NCBI RefSeq assembly: GCF_030247185.1
Contig: NC_080571.1
Span: 108,893,128-108,957,127, forward strand
Reading direction: 5' to 3'
Origin: Malaya genurostris
Taxonomy: Eukaryota; Arthropoda; Insecta; Diptera; Culicidae
Length of the DNA: 64,000 nucleotides
The stretch's first letter is position 1, and every line of letters begins with the position of its first letter. This document shows positions 12,801 to 27,800 of this stretch, one piece after another. A program made the translations under genes and the position numbers. Under the pieces are notes generated by a model. It worked only from the letters and a program-made list of their open reading frames with translations, made no database searches and was not told where the DNA came from.

Positions 12801-15800
12801 AAAGTCTGTATGCATCATTTTTATTATGTAAGTACGTGAAAAATTTCCCCTTTTTGGATTTTGAGTCTTTTTAACTATTCTGGAATTAGTTTCGACCGCA
12901 TTAGTGAACTTTTTTCAGTTACCTTTCTGCCTTTTCCTCCATCAGTCTTCACGCTTACGCTTACCCCGGTAACCAGTAAGCACTAATAATGGCAGTGTAG
13001 TAGTCATTAATGAGCACCAAAAATGTTCATAGATCTATATCTGCCAACTGAAAGCTCACCACTTAATCACTAATCAATGGTCACTTAATCAGAATTCAGC
13101 TTTCTAGATGCACAAAGCAAAGTCCTGGCATTACATTCCTTTTGTGGAATTTGGCCTTTTTGTTTCAACAGACTTCGCAGCCGATTCTCAGTGTACAGAA
13201 TCATTGCATGACTAGTACTATGGATCCTACTGACACTAAGAATCCTTCCAGGTCGGGGCTCGAACATACGACAACTGGCTTGTAAGACCAGCGTTCTATG
13301 CATTGATCCGCCAACCCGGGACGCTGGATGTACACTAGTCATAAATAAGCATTTTATATAAATAGCCGTATATTTTGCCAAAGTCGACCCTAATTCAATC
13401 TCAAGAGCGATTAAAATGCCAATTAGCGATTATATGCTGTCATAATGCGGCATTAGCATTTGCTCACTGGTTACCTGGGTAGTTTCATTTTTTACTCCTC
13501 CAATGCTGCTGTTATTAGAGAATTTAAAATTTTGGATTAATTCCAGATTCACGACCTCGACGCTCCTCCGAATCAGCCTTGGGGAGAGGTCTCTTATTTC
13601 CAGGATGGCTTACATCTGCAGCAGATTCTATACTGACGGACGAGTTTTGTTCGGGGTTGGGTCAATTTGCGATAAATCCTGTCAGGAACTCTAAATGCTA
13701 AAAGTTTTGATGGTATTTGATGCATAAAATATTGGAATCATATTTTCTATCGACGATTTCCAACTTTTAATGATTCTTATCTCTTATTTCTATTTGTCAA
13801 TGATTTTAAATTATTTCCATTTCTTATTTCTCATGTATATTTTTCCTTATGATCATCAATATAAAACATAGAATCCAATTCCGTCCAAAAAAGGATAACA
13901 TTTTACGAAAATCCAAGTGCACTTTACTCTAATCCAAAATTACAACTCGACCAACCAACCCCGCACAAAACTCGGCCAACCTGCCCCAATGAATGTTTTC
14001 GAGAACAATCACGATTAACAAAAATAGAAATGAATACCCTTTCCAATGGTACCATGTTTTTGGAAACCATATATAAATTGATCCACGTTACACGTATTAC
14101 TTTACAAAAAAACGTACTCCTGCATAAACGACAACACAGAAACACCTAAAATTAATTCTTTGGGAGCAATCCTCAAGCGATGATTGATTTATTTTAGGTT
14201 ACACTACAAACCCAAATATAACAACAAATGGAATTAGCTAACCGGTTATTAACATATCATAACTTGCTGCTTAATATTGAAGTACTTAGTAGCTACAGCA
14301 CATTTTTTTAAATAACATGCTTTTGATTCTATCGATATATTCACAGGCACGTACTCAGAAGGGGGCACAAGGGGCCCGGACCCCTCCCGAAATCGAAGTA
14401 AAGTAATTTCCATTTCTTGGTTTTAATCACTATTTCCGGAATTAGGAACAGAAATGAGTTTTTGACCATCAACTAACAAGATCTGCTAATTAGAATATTT
14501 TACCAACCAGTTTTAGATAACCAAATATTTTTCGAAGCTCAAAAGTCAGTTTTCACAGTGATTACAATCAATGTCAAAATTAAAGTATTAGTACTGACCA
14601 AACATATAACAGTTTTAGCAAAATTCTGCGAATGAAAAAGATGTCCTGCCGCTGGATGCCGCACTTGCATACTCAGGTTTAAACAGATGAACGCGAGTAC
14701 ACTTCGGAAGCATGTTCGCCTATGCTGATGTTGACGGTATCTGTTAGTTACTGTTGACGAAGTCTAGTTCCATTATTATACGCCAGAGAACAGAATGAAT
14801 AACCGAAAATAGACTGAAATCGGCACGAGTACTCCGAAGCGGCCTAGGTAGCAGCGGTGCCAGATTTTTCTCGCATCGCCAGACACCAACTAACCAGATC
14901 TTTTGCCAATTTTTTCAAATTTTACCAGATTTTACAAACTTTCACATTTTGTCAGATTTCTTGGTTCTTTCCCGGTTGTCTATACGATAGGTGGTGAGAC
15001 CTTTATTTTTTGCTAGCTCAAAATGTAGCCCGGTCAAAATTTCCTTGTATATAGTAGACCCAGACAAGTATATAGTAGACCCAGACATTTTTGAGTCAGA
15101 GGCAGATTTTTGTAAAAATAACCTGGCAACTCTGCTAGGGAGGCTAAATTAAGCGGAATGGTTATGAAGTCGGTTCTTTGGGTTTGTCGGTTCTTTGGGT
15201 TCTTTGGGCTTGTCACTTTTTGTGGACTAGCTCGAAAAAAGAAAAACACCTTCGACAGCACGTATAAGTATGCATTATTGGAGCGATTAAAAATCGGGTT
15301 TTCAAGACAATGAACAAGAGCATAGTGTTAATTTTTGGAATTCTGACCGCTGCTTCCGGAACCGGAAGCCGGATTCGGTTGAAACAGAATACATGTCTAT
15401 GAAACCTTTCATTAGAATCCATTCTTACACTTGTGTAAATCGTCCTAGTCATCTCTAAGAAATTTGTGTAAATTCCATCTCTAAGAAATTTGTGTAAATT
15501 GTGAATTTTCTGTAGTTGCATCGTGACTGCCAATGACGATTTAGAATTTTTATACTCATCATCATGTATATCCAGAACAGAGATGCAAAGTAAAAATTTC
15601 AAATATATTTATGCAGGGTTGAAAAAGTCTGATGCACGGAATTGGTATAGCGAAAAAAGGCCCGCAGTTATTTCTTAAGTCTGTAAATCTTTACAAACGT
15701 CTTCAAAATAGGTGATTTTCCAAAGTCTTCAAAAAAGTCTGCGACTGAAACATGTCTACAGCTTATTTCATAAATCTGCTGATTTACAAACACATCTGCA

Positions 15801-18800
15801 GGTCTGGCATCTCTGATCCAGATACGGAAGTTGACTCGATGAAATTAAATAGGATCATGTGGGATTATAAGGCACTTCATTTGAATATAAATTTGTTAAA
15901 ATCGTTTCGACAAATAATCAACAAATTTTGCAAGCTAGAAGAGCTTGAATAGTTTCAAAATATTTGCTTCTTTTTACATCGTGACTTGACAGAAAACACC
16001 CTCGAAACTAAAGGTTTTAATACTCATCATTCAGTTTTTCCGGAACTAGAATTAAAATGTAAAAAATCGATTCCTTCCCTTTGACACATAGAACTTCTTG
16101 CTTCAATCCCGCATTGTCCAATCCAAAATATGTGAGTACATATTTGCTTAAATTGCTAATTACTTGCACTCACTCTTCAAAAAATAAACAAAAAATACTA
16201 AAAGCACAATAATCATCAGTTCGATGCATTATTTCTTATTTGTGGGCCTCTCCCGAAACGAAATCCTGGGTACGGGCCTGGATATTCAATAATGTTGGTA
16301 TCACAGATGAGTTTAAATTTAATCCCCAACGTAAATCTAGCATTAATTACGATAGTTTGAAAGTTTTCTGTGCTCTGTTTAGTAAGGTTTCATCAATTAA
16401 AACAAATTACCACATTAATAATATTTTTTTCAGCATTCCAAAAATGAGTTGTGCTTAAAAGCACTCAACAGATGAAACGACTAGACTTCCAGTTTGGGAA
16501 ACATTGTGATATTTACACGTCATCACGAACCTGCCGATCGAAAGTACAATCAAAACTGGAAAATCATGTAACGAAGCATTAGTCATTGCACTGCTGTTGC
16601 AACGATGTCACGGAAGCTCATGCAAAAGCAAACACCATTCATGCGAAACAGAACTAAAAATATAAAGTGCTGAATAGATGTGTAGTAACAGGCTGAAGAA
16701 CTTGAAAAGAAACAAATTGGATTAAACTGTCTGTATATAGTGTATGGAACGAAAGCTGTTCTTCGGTGTGTGTGTGTTCAGATGTACAATATGAAGGTAC
16801 CTTTGGGCCATCGCCGCGATTCGAATCTTCACTACTGGTGAACGTGCTGCTCGTGTCGATGCCGGAATCCTTAGTGGCAGAATCTTGGCTGCCCTGTCGT
16901 TCCGACTCCCACCGGCCCCAATCGTCGGTATCCTGCCCATCGAATCTCACCGTTTTCTTTCTCCGCTCGGTGAACCGTCGGCTGTCCGCCGGTTCATCCC
17001 AGTACGGATCCGGCTGTTCGTTGACAGCAGAACTGGAATGATACCGACTATTCTGCTGTATATACTGATATTGGCTATTATGGGGTTGATGGGATTGCGG
17101 CACTGACTGGTGACTATGCTGATGATGACTACTACTGTGTTGATGATTATTGTTATCGTACGCCGAAGAAGTAATGGTGGTATCGGCAACCACTACCTGT
17201 GGTAGTGGTTGCAGACTGTGCGAGTGCGTCTGCTGACTTTGATACCGATTGTGGTTCGTTCGGTTGTAACTATTTCTTTGCTGTACATCCAGCTTTCTCG
17301 ATCGATACTCTGGAACGCTTGGATTCAATCGGGAGTGATTATCAAAATACTGTCTTTGGTGCCCGGCTGCAAGAAGGGTTCAAAGCGAACAACGCTCAAC
17401 ATCAAGTTTCTCTAGTTAGCTAGTTAGCAGATATATCAACTCAAGCGAAATACGCTACAAACGAGGGAACATAAGCAAAATACATAAAAATACGATAACA
17501 GAACGGTACAATGGGGAACAAAACCAGAATCCCTAGTTTTACCTGTTCGATACGTTTAACTCTTATTCAATTGACTTTGATTTCTATTAAAACAAATCAG
17601 GGAATATTCAACTACAGCTCGCCCTTCTCACCGTGTCAATTTGATTGACGTTTTTTTAAACATTTTCATGGAAGTCGCACTATTATTGCATACTGAAAAT
17701 TTGCCAATGATTATCAACCAAATAATTACAGTTCCTAATTCGATAATGAAAATAAAACTCGATACAAATCGAAAGTTACCTACTCCAACTTAACGATTGT
17801 AAAAATAGAAAGATATGAGACTACAAGCACTGAAACACAATTCTACTAGAATATCGTAATGCAATAAAATTAGTTTTGTCAATTAACTCCAATTTCAATT
17901 GCAATTGTGGTCATTATCAATTTCAGAATTTTTGAAGCATTCCGGTCACTTCGTTAGTATAAGTGTATGACAAAATCAACACGATTTAAAGTCCTGATGT
18001 AATATGAAGGAAACTATTTTTAAAGGCAATAGATAATTAGAAGCGTGTTGTTAGACCAAAATGAGAAACACGCGTAAGCAAGTGAATACATTTATTCTTT
18101 CAAAATGTTCAAAATTATAAGTAAGTAACTATTAGGCAATAGACTGAATAGTGCCTCCGTTGAATCGAAAAATCTAACATAGTTAATTTCTAAACGAAAT
18201 TTCATCAAACAAACACTATTTACGAAGCTGTGTTCGGTTTCGCACTTAGCAACGGGGATGTGAGCAACTCTGATATAAAAACCATGTTCGAAACTGACTT
18301 GATTTTCAGTTCAACAACGTTGAAACAAGGTTCGAAGCTACCTTCAAACAAACGGTTTGACAGCAGTTAGGGTGTAAACTGGGTTAGGTTTAGCATCAAG
18401 CGAAAACAACATAAGCATGTTCATCTTGCACATACCAATTGTCATGAGCAACTATAAATGACTACTATTGATGACTAGAAAGTCGTGACTTTGTTTCGAT
18501 CGGCACGTCAGTCGAATCTACTAATTTGCAGGCGTTTTGGACCCATAAGTATGTTTCCAATTCCATTTGTCTCTGTTCACTTCATTGTGAACAAACAGGG
18601 TCATTGTATCAACAGTCATTTCGTTAGAAGAACCACTATGTTTTCTTGCGGATTACTCGACTTTTATTCGACAAATCGTGATAAAATCGAATGCAATATA
18701 ATGTACATACATTAGCATAACCTTTTCAATTTTTCACAGTTATGCTCCAAGTTAATGAATTCTTTGTTTTTTCGCATTTTCGCTCTAATGACGGTTTAAA

Positions 18801-21800
18801 ATTTTAAACACATCTCACACTGTTGTTCCTGCACCGGAAGTGAGATTCACTATCTTGTATTTCCGGAACCGGTAGCCGGATCGTGATAAAATTTAACATC
18901 AACTTATGGAAACATAATACTTTTCATTTAAATTTGAGCTTGTGAAGATCCATCGCGCCGTTTCTGATAAATTGGAGCGATATCCGGTTTGGAGCACACG
19001 AGCATTCTTCCGGAACCAGGAACTAGGAACGATGATCCGGTATACCCAAAATCAAAGTATTTGACCATTAACTAACCATACCTGCCTGATTGAATAGATA
19101 TACGGCTATTTGAATGTGTTTAGCTTGATTTTTCCGCGTTATGTACCAAACAACGCTACTGAAAATGACATTTTTATACTTATCAGCCTGTTATTCCGGA
19201 ACCGAAAGTCGTATCCGGATGAAATTTGGTAGGGTTCTATGGGGTTGTAAGACCATTTATTTGAACCTAAGCTTGTGAAAATTGGATGAGCGGTTTCTGA
19301 GAAAACCGAGTGCACTTCCTTAGTTCATTTTGCACAAATTACCCCGTAACTTCGGAACCGAAAGTCGGATCCAGACGAAATTCAACAGCAAGCCATCCCA
19401 AGTAGCAAACATTGTTCTAGCATTGTATTTCGCACTCAACGATTGTGCGATTGAAAAAATGCAGTTTGCTTGCATGAAGTTTCTTGTTTGATATGTTTCG
19501 TAGAAGTGATATTTGTTAAGTAGAAACCGAAAATGAAACTACGCAAAAGAACTTATTGTAGAATCAGTCAAATAAACCGATGTGGAACTTAATCCTTGTA
19601 GGTTTTTGATTTGGTTTCACAAGCAGTAATATGAATGATTTCCACATTTGTTACAAAAACATGTAAAATCATTTGTTACACATATCTAACATGAATAACC
19701 GTTCTGTAGCAATTGTGAAACAAGCCAATTTTAACAAGTTTTAATTGTTACTTGGGATGACACTAAGGGGCATTTAATTAGAATCCAAGTTGAAGAAAAT
19801 CGGTGAAGTGATCTCTGCGAAAATCGAGATTTTTTTTTCACATTTTCCACAGTTCGATCCGGGAAAAATTCAGCATTCGTCATTGTCTTCATCGTCATCG
19901 TCTGGGAAATCTTCACTAAACCATTCTCGGGAGAGCCATTTTTGATATTATATACGTTTTTATTTCGATTATAGAGGATTTACTTTTGTGCTTATTTTCT
20001 GCTTGGGACAGAAAACCTTTCTGACACTACAAGAAGGGAATTGAGATTTAAACACAGGTTGGTATATGTTCCCTATGTTCAACTAACGTGTTGTAAAAGT
20101 GTTACAAAAGTGAGATTTTCTACAGAATTATAGATTATTTCGATGAAAAATAATGATTTAGTAATCTGTTGTACTATTTTATAGTTTATTTCTAAGAGCC
20201 GCCTATGAATAATATTTTACTAGCCACAAACAAAACAAAATATACATAGCAACACTTCCGGTGAATCTCTCAACGGGTGACCACGTTGTATCATGTTAGT
20301 GCAGTGAAAATTCGAGTATTTCGCGAGAAAGAAAGAATTTTTATCCGTACTTTGGCGACTCGACGTAGCCACACAGCGGGATTTTTCGCTTGTTGTCCAG
20401 TGGAAAGAAAGTCCATTGGACTATAAACGAAAATAATTGCCAATATAGCCTAAGCTGCTGTGTCATCAATCGACGTCATCTCAAGTAAGATGACGCCAAC
20501 CAGAAGAAAGAAGAAGAAGAATACACAGCAAAAACTATATGTAATTTATAGGTAACGCATATCCACATGTGACACAATTCGTAAAATCGTAATTCGTCAA
20601 AATGGCTTAAATCTGCATCAGCTGCGTAAAATTACATGTTTCAGTACTTAGAAATACATCAAAATCCAAGAAAAATGTGTTAAATCAGTTGTAAAAATGT
20701 CATTTTTTATCTTGGATGTATGACGATCTCAGAAGGTATAAATTTACACGCTTTTTTCTAACACGAGGGCTAAAATAAGAAGAGCAAAACCCGACTGTGA
20801 CCGAGTTTTGCACCGAAAATTGATATATCTAAGAAAACTACCAGAACAAAAGTGAGTCCAAAATGCCATCAAACGTGTAGATATGCATTATACATCAAAT
20901 GATTTATCCAAATTAAACCTAATTTGGACAAACAAATTTGTAAAGTGTTCCAAGGAAAAAGGATTTATAAATCACGCTTTGCACAAAAAAGTGTCGAACT
21001 TTATTTTCTGAGGATCTACCGAAACCAAAAGTTCCTAAAACGGACAAATTCATACGAAATACGTGAAAACTCAGGGCCATACAACGTCTTTTAAGAAAAA
21101 TTTGCATGTGCATCATCATAATGACTCCCTACCCTGCACATAAGATCAGAAAGTTTCCCTGGTTGCGAAATGGCGTTCATCGAATTAACCCTGCTCGTTT
21201 CATACATTATTTTCAGATAAATATTATCTTGTTTATTGGGAATATAATGTTTTTAATTGAATATGGTCTTAAAAAATTCTCATGTAAATGTGCAATATTT
21301 TAATATATTAAATTGATTGCACAATTGTGATATCAATAGACAGGTTAAGTGAGCTTCACTGTACATGAAGTAGAAATCTATCAACGTTATTATTCGATCA
21401 GTTTTATTAGTAGTTGAGAGAGTTTGCGATTACATTCGTCTGCGATATAGACTTTCCGGCATATTCTACGTAATATGCTTTCCGGTAGAGACAAACTTTG
21501 TTCATATAATAATGTACGCAGACTATAGAAGGGCAGTGTAGATCAGATCAGGCGCGATACTGTTCTATTACGGTATTGCGATACTGTTCTATTACTGTAT
21601 TACGGTACTGTGGTATTACGGTACTACAGTACTAGGTACTTCGATAGCACATTAAGTTTACGTTATATTCGTCGTGATTGTCGTAGTCGTAATTCGATGC
21701 CGTCCAAGTGTTGTCCTAGTTCGTTAAAATATATTAGTCAGTTAATCAAGAATGAACGCGTACCACTTCATTACATCACATCCGAAGTGTTCCGCGGTGT

Positions 21801-24800
21801 CCCCATCCGTGCGAAAGCCGCGCCATGGCTTAATGTATTGGAAGTGTCCGCAGTGTCCCAATCTGCACGAAAGCCGTCCCAGGCTTAAGTTGGAAGCCGT
21901 CCCAGACTTCATATTTCCGTACAATTTAAACACAACGTAGGGTTCAGATGAGCCTCGTCATAATCGTGTGGTGAGCGCCATCAATATATATATTACAAAT
22001 TTCCAATTTAACGTTTCGCAAGATATTCAAAATTAATAGTTTGAAGTCCCTTTAAGCCGAATTGTTTAAAAAAATAACATAAACCACACTAGGAATTCGA
22101 ACATTAACGTAGTAAAAATGATCGGGACTCGGAAATTTTGATCCCAAGCCCGCCCCGACGCTTCGGGTAATAAAAATGAAAATTTTTCGGGTTCAAGTCG
22201 GGTACGAGCAACAATTGTTTAACGGGCACTAATCGGGATAGGATTTAAGAAATTGCATTTAAAGATTCAGATTTAGCTACCCCAAGAAGAACGGGATCGG
22301 GTAAACATTTTTTTTATTCAATCTGGTACGGGTCGGGTTCTACTATAAGAAAAAAAACAATTTTTGGTTCTGGTCAGGAACGGATGAATATTTTTTTTAA
22401 TTTGATACGGATCGAGGTCACGTTCAAGAACTTGTATCCCTGACAATCTCTAGAGCGTAGTACTGTTCAATTATATTACTTGCTCATATGGGTTTCATCA
22501 CATCCAGAGTAGTTCTATTGGCAGAACGAATAAGAGAAAGTTACGATTTTACATGACGTGTATGGTTCCAAAGAATGAAAATGGTCTCACGTAGAAAAGT
22601 ACAAAAAAGATTAAAGCTGAAGGAGTCTTTTATACACCATTCATGAGCAAAAATTGCACAGATTGGTGACGTTCGAATGTATGTTTCGAACACAAATAAA
22701 CACTTTTTTGTGTGTGAACTTACATATCTATAGGACGCAACAGTTCAAGTATAATAGTGCAGTTATGTTTGCGAAAACTTAAATTGACTACATGAAATGA
22801 AATACCTATTAGGATTTAAATTTACTGTAACAGCATGGAATCACTTCAACGTGCATAGCAACCACAAAACCATACAGCAGTTAGTATATCCAACATTTGA
22901 ACAAAGAAAATCTCGAATTTTCCCATTTCAAAAGATTCCAGATTAAACACTCTATCAGTTAAACCGCTGTTCAATTCCAGAATAATTATTTAATATTACA
23001 TAACAAAACTGTATATCTTGCTTCGTTTGAAGCTGTCTGAAGCTTAGTGTCATTTGTCTCCATGATAAGCGAAACTGTTTGAATCTTCCCTAAGATTTGC
23101 GTACTTGAAAAGCTCACACGAAACGCGACACTCTCTTTTATGTAAGCGAGTGAACACATGATGATGTCTCAGATTCTTCTTTCAATACTCTTTCTGCTTC
23201 CAGAAAATCTTCTCCAAAAATATATCCTAGACTAATGTATTAGAATTGAATTTCGCTACTTTACCCAGTTACTACGGAAAACCTATATTGATTTGTAAGT
23301 TTTGTAAGACCACATTACAAAAATAGCATAAAAAACTTCCTAAAGTCACCTGAAAAAAAAAACTGAGTAACTGAAATGATAAAAATTGTCATCATTTTCG
23401 AAATATGATTTTGACTCGTGGGTTATCAAAATATTTACACTGCTATTGTATTTCTAGGTAATTATGTTAACGGGAAATTAAATTCAATAATATAGTTTAC
23501 TCTAAAAATCAATGTGATAACACTGTCTACAGTAGAGGAAAATTGTGTGTGAGTTTGAAAAAAATGAGTAGGTACACTGAAAAATGACAGAGAGTGCACA
23601 TTACTGGAATGTCAGAGATACTGGTACGAGCAGAAAGGAAAAGACAATCAAAGAGCAAAATGAAACATAGAATTAAGGGAGAACCTTAATAGGGAAGATG
23701 TACACAGCGCATTACGAGTTACTCATGCTGATGCCAGTTTAAACAAAATAATAAAATTTTATCAGAAGTTTTGCCAGAAATGGCTTGGATACCAACGAAT
23801 TATCCTTTATTTCAGCGCGCCAATGCTTGTCTCTTACAAATCATTTGAACGTTGGTGAAATTCTACGGAAAAACTGTACAGACAATCAAAACTAAATATT
23901 AAACAAAATTATCGCAAAGTGGAAAACGACGACCACACACACACATCAAACCGTTTTTTGCAAGTGATGGCATTGATATTTAAAAATGAATAGTTTGGTG
24001 TACGAAAATAAGAAGAATTAGTGCAAGAGTAGTGAAATTAGAAATAAAAAAATCTCTGATTTTATTTGGCACACCGTGAGAAAACCCAAAGAAATTGTTT
24101 CTGCTTAAAAAGGGGTTGTTGTTTTCACTGGGAACATTCAATTTTTTACGAGTAAAACAATTCAGTCACTGATCTTTGATTCCATTCCCACAGAATCAGA
24201 TTTATGTAATTTGCAAATTTTATGGTTATGCAAATGACTAGAAGAGTTTCGCTGAGTATTAAAAACTAAACATCTTACTCTCTGATTCGATCTAGCTCTA
24301 GCAACTAGCGTAGACACGGGAGAAGAGCGTGTACATAACCTTCTTTACAGTCGAAACGTCATGACGCAGTACGGAAAGATTCTTTTCGTCGAAAGGCTTG
24401 TGTTAGATTGTTTCCCTGGTATTTGGAATGACATGCAAGTGTTACGTATATATTCCTTCATTCGGCTACTGCTTCGTACGTGAATTTTGGTGATAGTACG
24501 GTATATCCATGTAAATCACTGGTAACTTGCGAAAATCAAGTGTTTACATGTGAATTACGTGAACAACCTACGATAAACCCTGCGACGAAACTGCAAAGAA
24601 GTCACCTTGACCCACAGATAAGGACTTCTCATCACCAAAAACTATGTTCATATCAACGTAAATTGCAATGTGACAAGCGAACATAAACAGTTTTCATCTA
24701 CTAAAGTTTGAACTGTAACTATTGTAAAACACGACTAATCCGCTACAATCAGCATTGATTGGTACGTTTCAAGAAGTACTAAAGAGAAAAATCGTGCAAA

Positions 24801-27800
24801 GCACTTCCGGCAATTCCAAATCAGCAACAACGTCGGTGAACAAATGGACGAAAATGTGATTTGTTAACCACCGCTCCCCCAATCCTCGCTGCATACTAAT
24901 GCGAACGCAGTGCCGAGTGAGGCAACCGCCTCGGGCTCCAAAATTCATGGGGCGCCAAAACATGATAGAATTGGTTAAAAATTGTTGTACAATTAGTTCA
25001 TGAGAATATTAACTTCTCCGGGAAAACTTTTTAAATTTAATAATGAGTTTACGATTAGTATAATACTGCGATAAAACTCTAATGAAATGCAACCGTAATC
25101 ATTATCATTGATATACATGAAAATGCAATTCTACAGTCATTTAGAATACCGATCCGCCATTCAGCTACGACCGTAACAATTATTTTTCATGAGCAAAAAT
25201 TACATTTTCTTAAAGGTATTGGGAAGACTCTGCATCTTCCCTGAAAGGGATTATCATTCCCGAAAATTAACTATTGGGAGATCCAAATTTAATTAAATGT
25301 GCAAGTGCGTAAATATCTGTACAAATATTCAGTGCACTGATATCACACGTTTAAACGTAAGAGAACTCTTCGAATTGTATACAGGAATGCGAAAAAATAC
25401 GGAAGAAACAATGAAAAAAGTGGTCAGGTCGCATCGATTCGAATAGAGAATACTTCATATTTGAGCTACACACTTAGAAATATTTACATCTTAATAGATG
25501 CACATAAAAGGAGCGTCACGATTCACTTACATTCACAATTCAAAGCATGTAAATATAAGTCATACAATTAACTTCACAGTTAATTTCGCTAAAGCTTACA
25601 TCGATACAAACGCAAAATTTATTTTTACATGTTAGGAGATGTAATATTTTGTCATCAACGAAGAAATTACGGTATGCTTGAATTTACGTCAAGCGTAAAT
25701 TTCATTTTTTTTTCAAGAGTGTAGTTGGTGGTCGATACTTCAATAAATAACGAACAATGTATAATTTTGCATGTTTACCAAGCCGTACTCATAACTTCCC
25801 CAAACAGAGACGACAATTTCGTATAAGTTAAATCTCTTTGCATTTCGCATAGAATGGACGGACTATTTAAACTGAGCTTTTTCACACAATTGAAATTAGT
25901 CTTACATTCTGTGCGATTCGTTTGTGTTGTGGAAATGGATTCTATGCTCGTCAAACTTCTGTGCATTTTTATGCGCCGTTCGCCTTGCATGAGAGGTAAT
26001 GATTTTTGCTGGAGTTCTGCTGATTTTTTCCACTTGAGATGCTGAATGACCTCCACCATCGAGTGTTGGATGATTCTTATCAGGGGTGACATTAGGCATT
26101 GGGTTCCGAGAGTTTTTTTAATGCCAAATGTCTTAGGATTGTCTAAAACATCGATATCTAGTGTCATCTCAAAAAAAAAATGAATCGAGAATTTTAAGAT
26201 TCCCGAGATCGTGAGTTAATTTTTGATACAAAATATCTTAAAATTGACTTAAACGTCGAGATAATACCAGATAGCGACGATTTTTGCAGTTCTTAAGTAT
26301 TTGGCATTAACAAAATTTCGATTTCAGATTCCCTAAGTGGATTTTTTTAAAGCATTTGAGATGACAGTAGATCTCGACGCTTCATGCAATTCTTACACAT
26401 TTGCCCTAAAAAATACTTCGATTTTTAAAAGCACAAAATTCACAGTTCTAGAGTCGAGTTTTTTTTTCAAAAAAATAAACTTTAAAATTTTAGATCTCGA
26501 TTTACAAAAAAAAATTAAAGTTCAGATCCCAATGTTTTACATTCTTTTAAGATATTTGGCATAAAAAAATGTTCGTTTCAGAAAATTCAAAATGTTCGTT
26601 TCAGAAATTTCAAACAGTCGATTAAAAAAATGCTTTATTATGAGATTTTAAATCTCGAAATTTCAGGCAATTCTAAGATATCTGGCATAAATTTTTTCCG
26701 ATTTTTATGATTTCATACAGCTGTAATAAATATCTCTTTCAACAAGTAATATCATAGTTTTTGGACAACATTCAGAAAATACTTACAAGTTTGACCCCCC
26801 TATCAGAAAATTTGAAAAGAATATCGGTAGACTTCAACTCTAACATGGCATATCCACTTAAATCAAAATTAAAACCCTTTGGCTTGGATTTAGTGTTCAG
26901 TAGTACTAACTACCAGTTGAAAACTTTACTAGGATCTACTAGAGATCCTACTGACAAATTGAAAAAATCTGGGGTATACAAAATTTCATGTTCTCATTGT
27001 GATAAATTATACAGGGTGATTTTTTAAGAGCTTGAGAACTTTTTTAAACAATAAAACGCATAAAATTTGCAAAATCTCATCGGTTCTTTATTTTAAACGT
27101 TAGATTGGTACATGACATTTACTTTTTGAAGATAATTTCATTTAAATGTTGACCGCGGCTGCGTCTTAGGTGGTCCATTCGGAAAATCCGCTTTTTTATC
27201 GACAAATTTTGTTCAGCGATGAGGCTCATTTCTGGTTGAATGGCTACGTAAATAAGCAAAATTGCCGCATTTGGAGTGAAGAGCAACCAGAAGCCGTTCA
27301 AGAACTGCCCATGCATCCCGAAAAATGCACTGTTTGGTGTGGTTTGTACGCTGGTGGAATCATTGGACCGTATTTTTTCAAAGATGCTGTTGGACGGAAC
27401 GTTACAGTGAATGGCGATCGCTATCGTTCGATGCTAACAAACTTTTTGTTGCCAAAAATGGAAGAACTGAACTTGGTTGACATGTGGTTTCAACAAGATG
27501 GCGCTACATGCCACACAGCTCGCGATTCTATGGCCATTTTGAGGGAAAACTTCGGAGAACAATTCATCTCAAGAAATGGACCGGTAAATTGGCCACCAAG
27601 ATCATGCGATTTGACGCCTTTAGACTATTTTTTGTGGGGCTACGTCAAATCTAAAGTCTACAGAAATAAGCCAGTAACTATTCCAGCTTTGGAAGACAAC
27701 ATTTCCGAAGAAATTCGGGCTATTCCGGCCGAAATGCTCGAAAAAGTTGCCCAAAATTGGACTTTCCGAATGGACCACCTAAGACGCAGCCGCGGTCAAC

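Noticed and set aside
16654..17328. A single-exon 224-codon gene on the minus strand
   Set aside because: The frame is a Rim exon. The true ends are the acceptor at 17366 and donor at 16801; the last 49 codons read into intron.
21400..21990. Possible solo LTR of a retrotransposon
   Set aside because: Slightly GC-richer, but no paired terminal TG..CA, target duplication or primer-binding site could be supported.
27119..27316. Minus-strand ORF ending F-R-M-D-H-L-R-R-S-R-G-Q-H
   Set aside because: It is the antisense copy of the transposase C-terminus created by the inverted duplication, not a gene.
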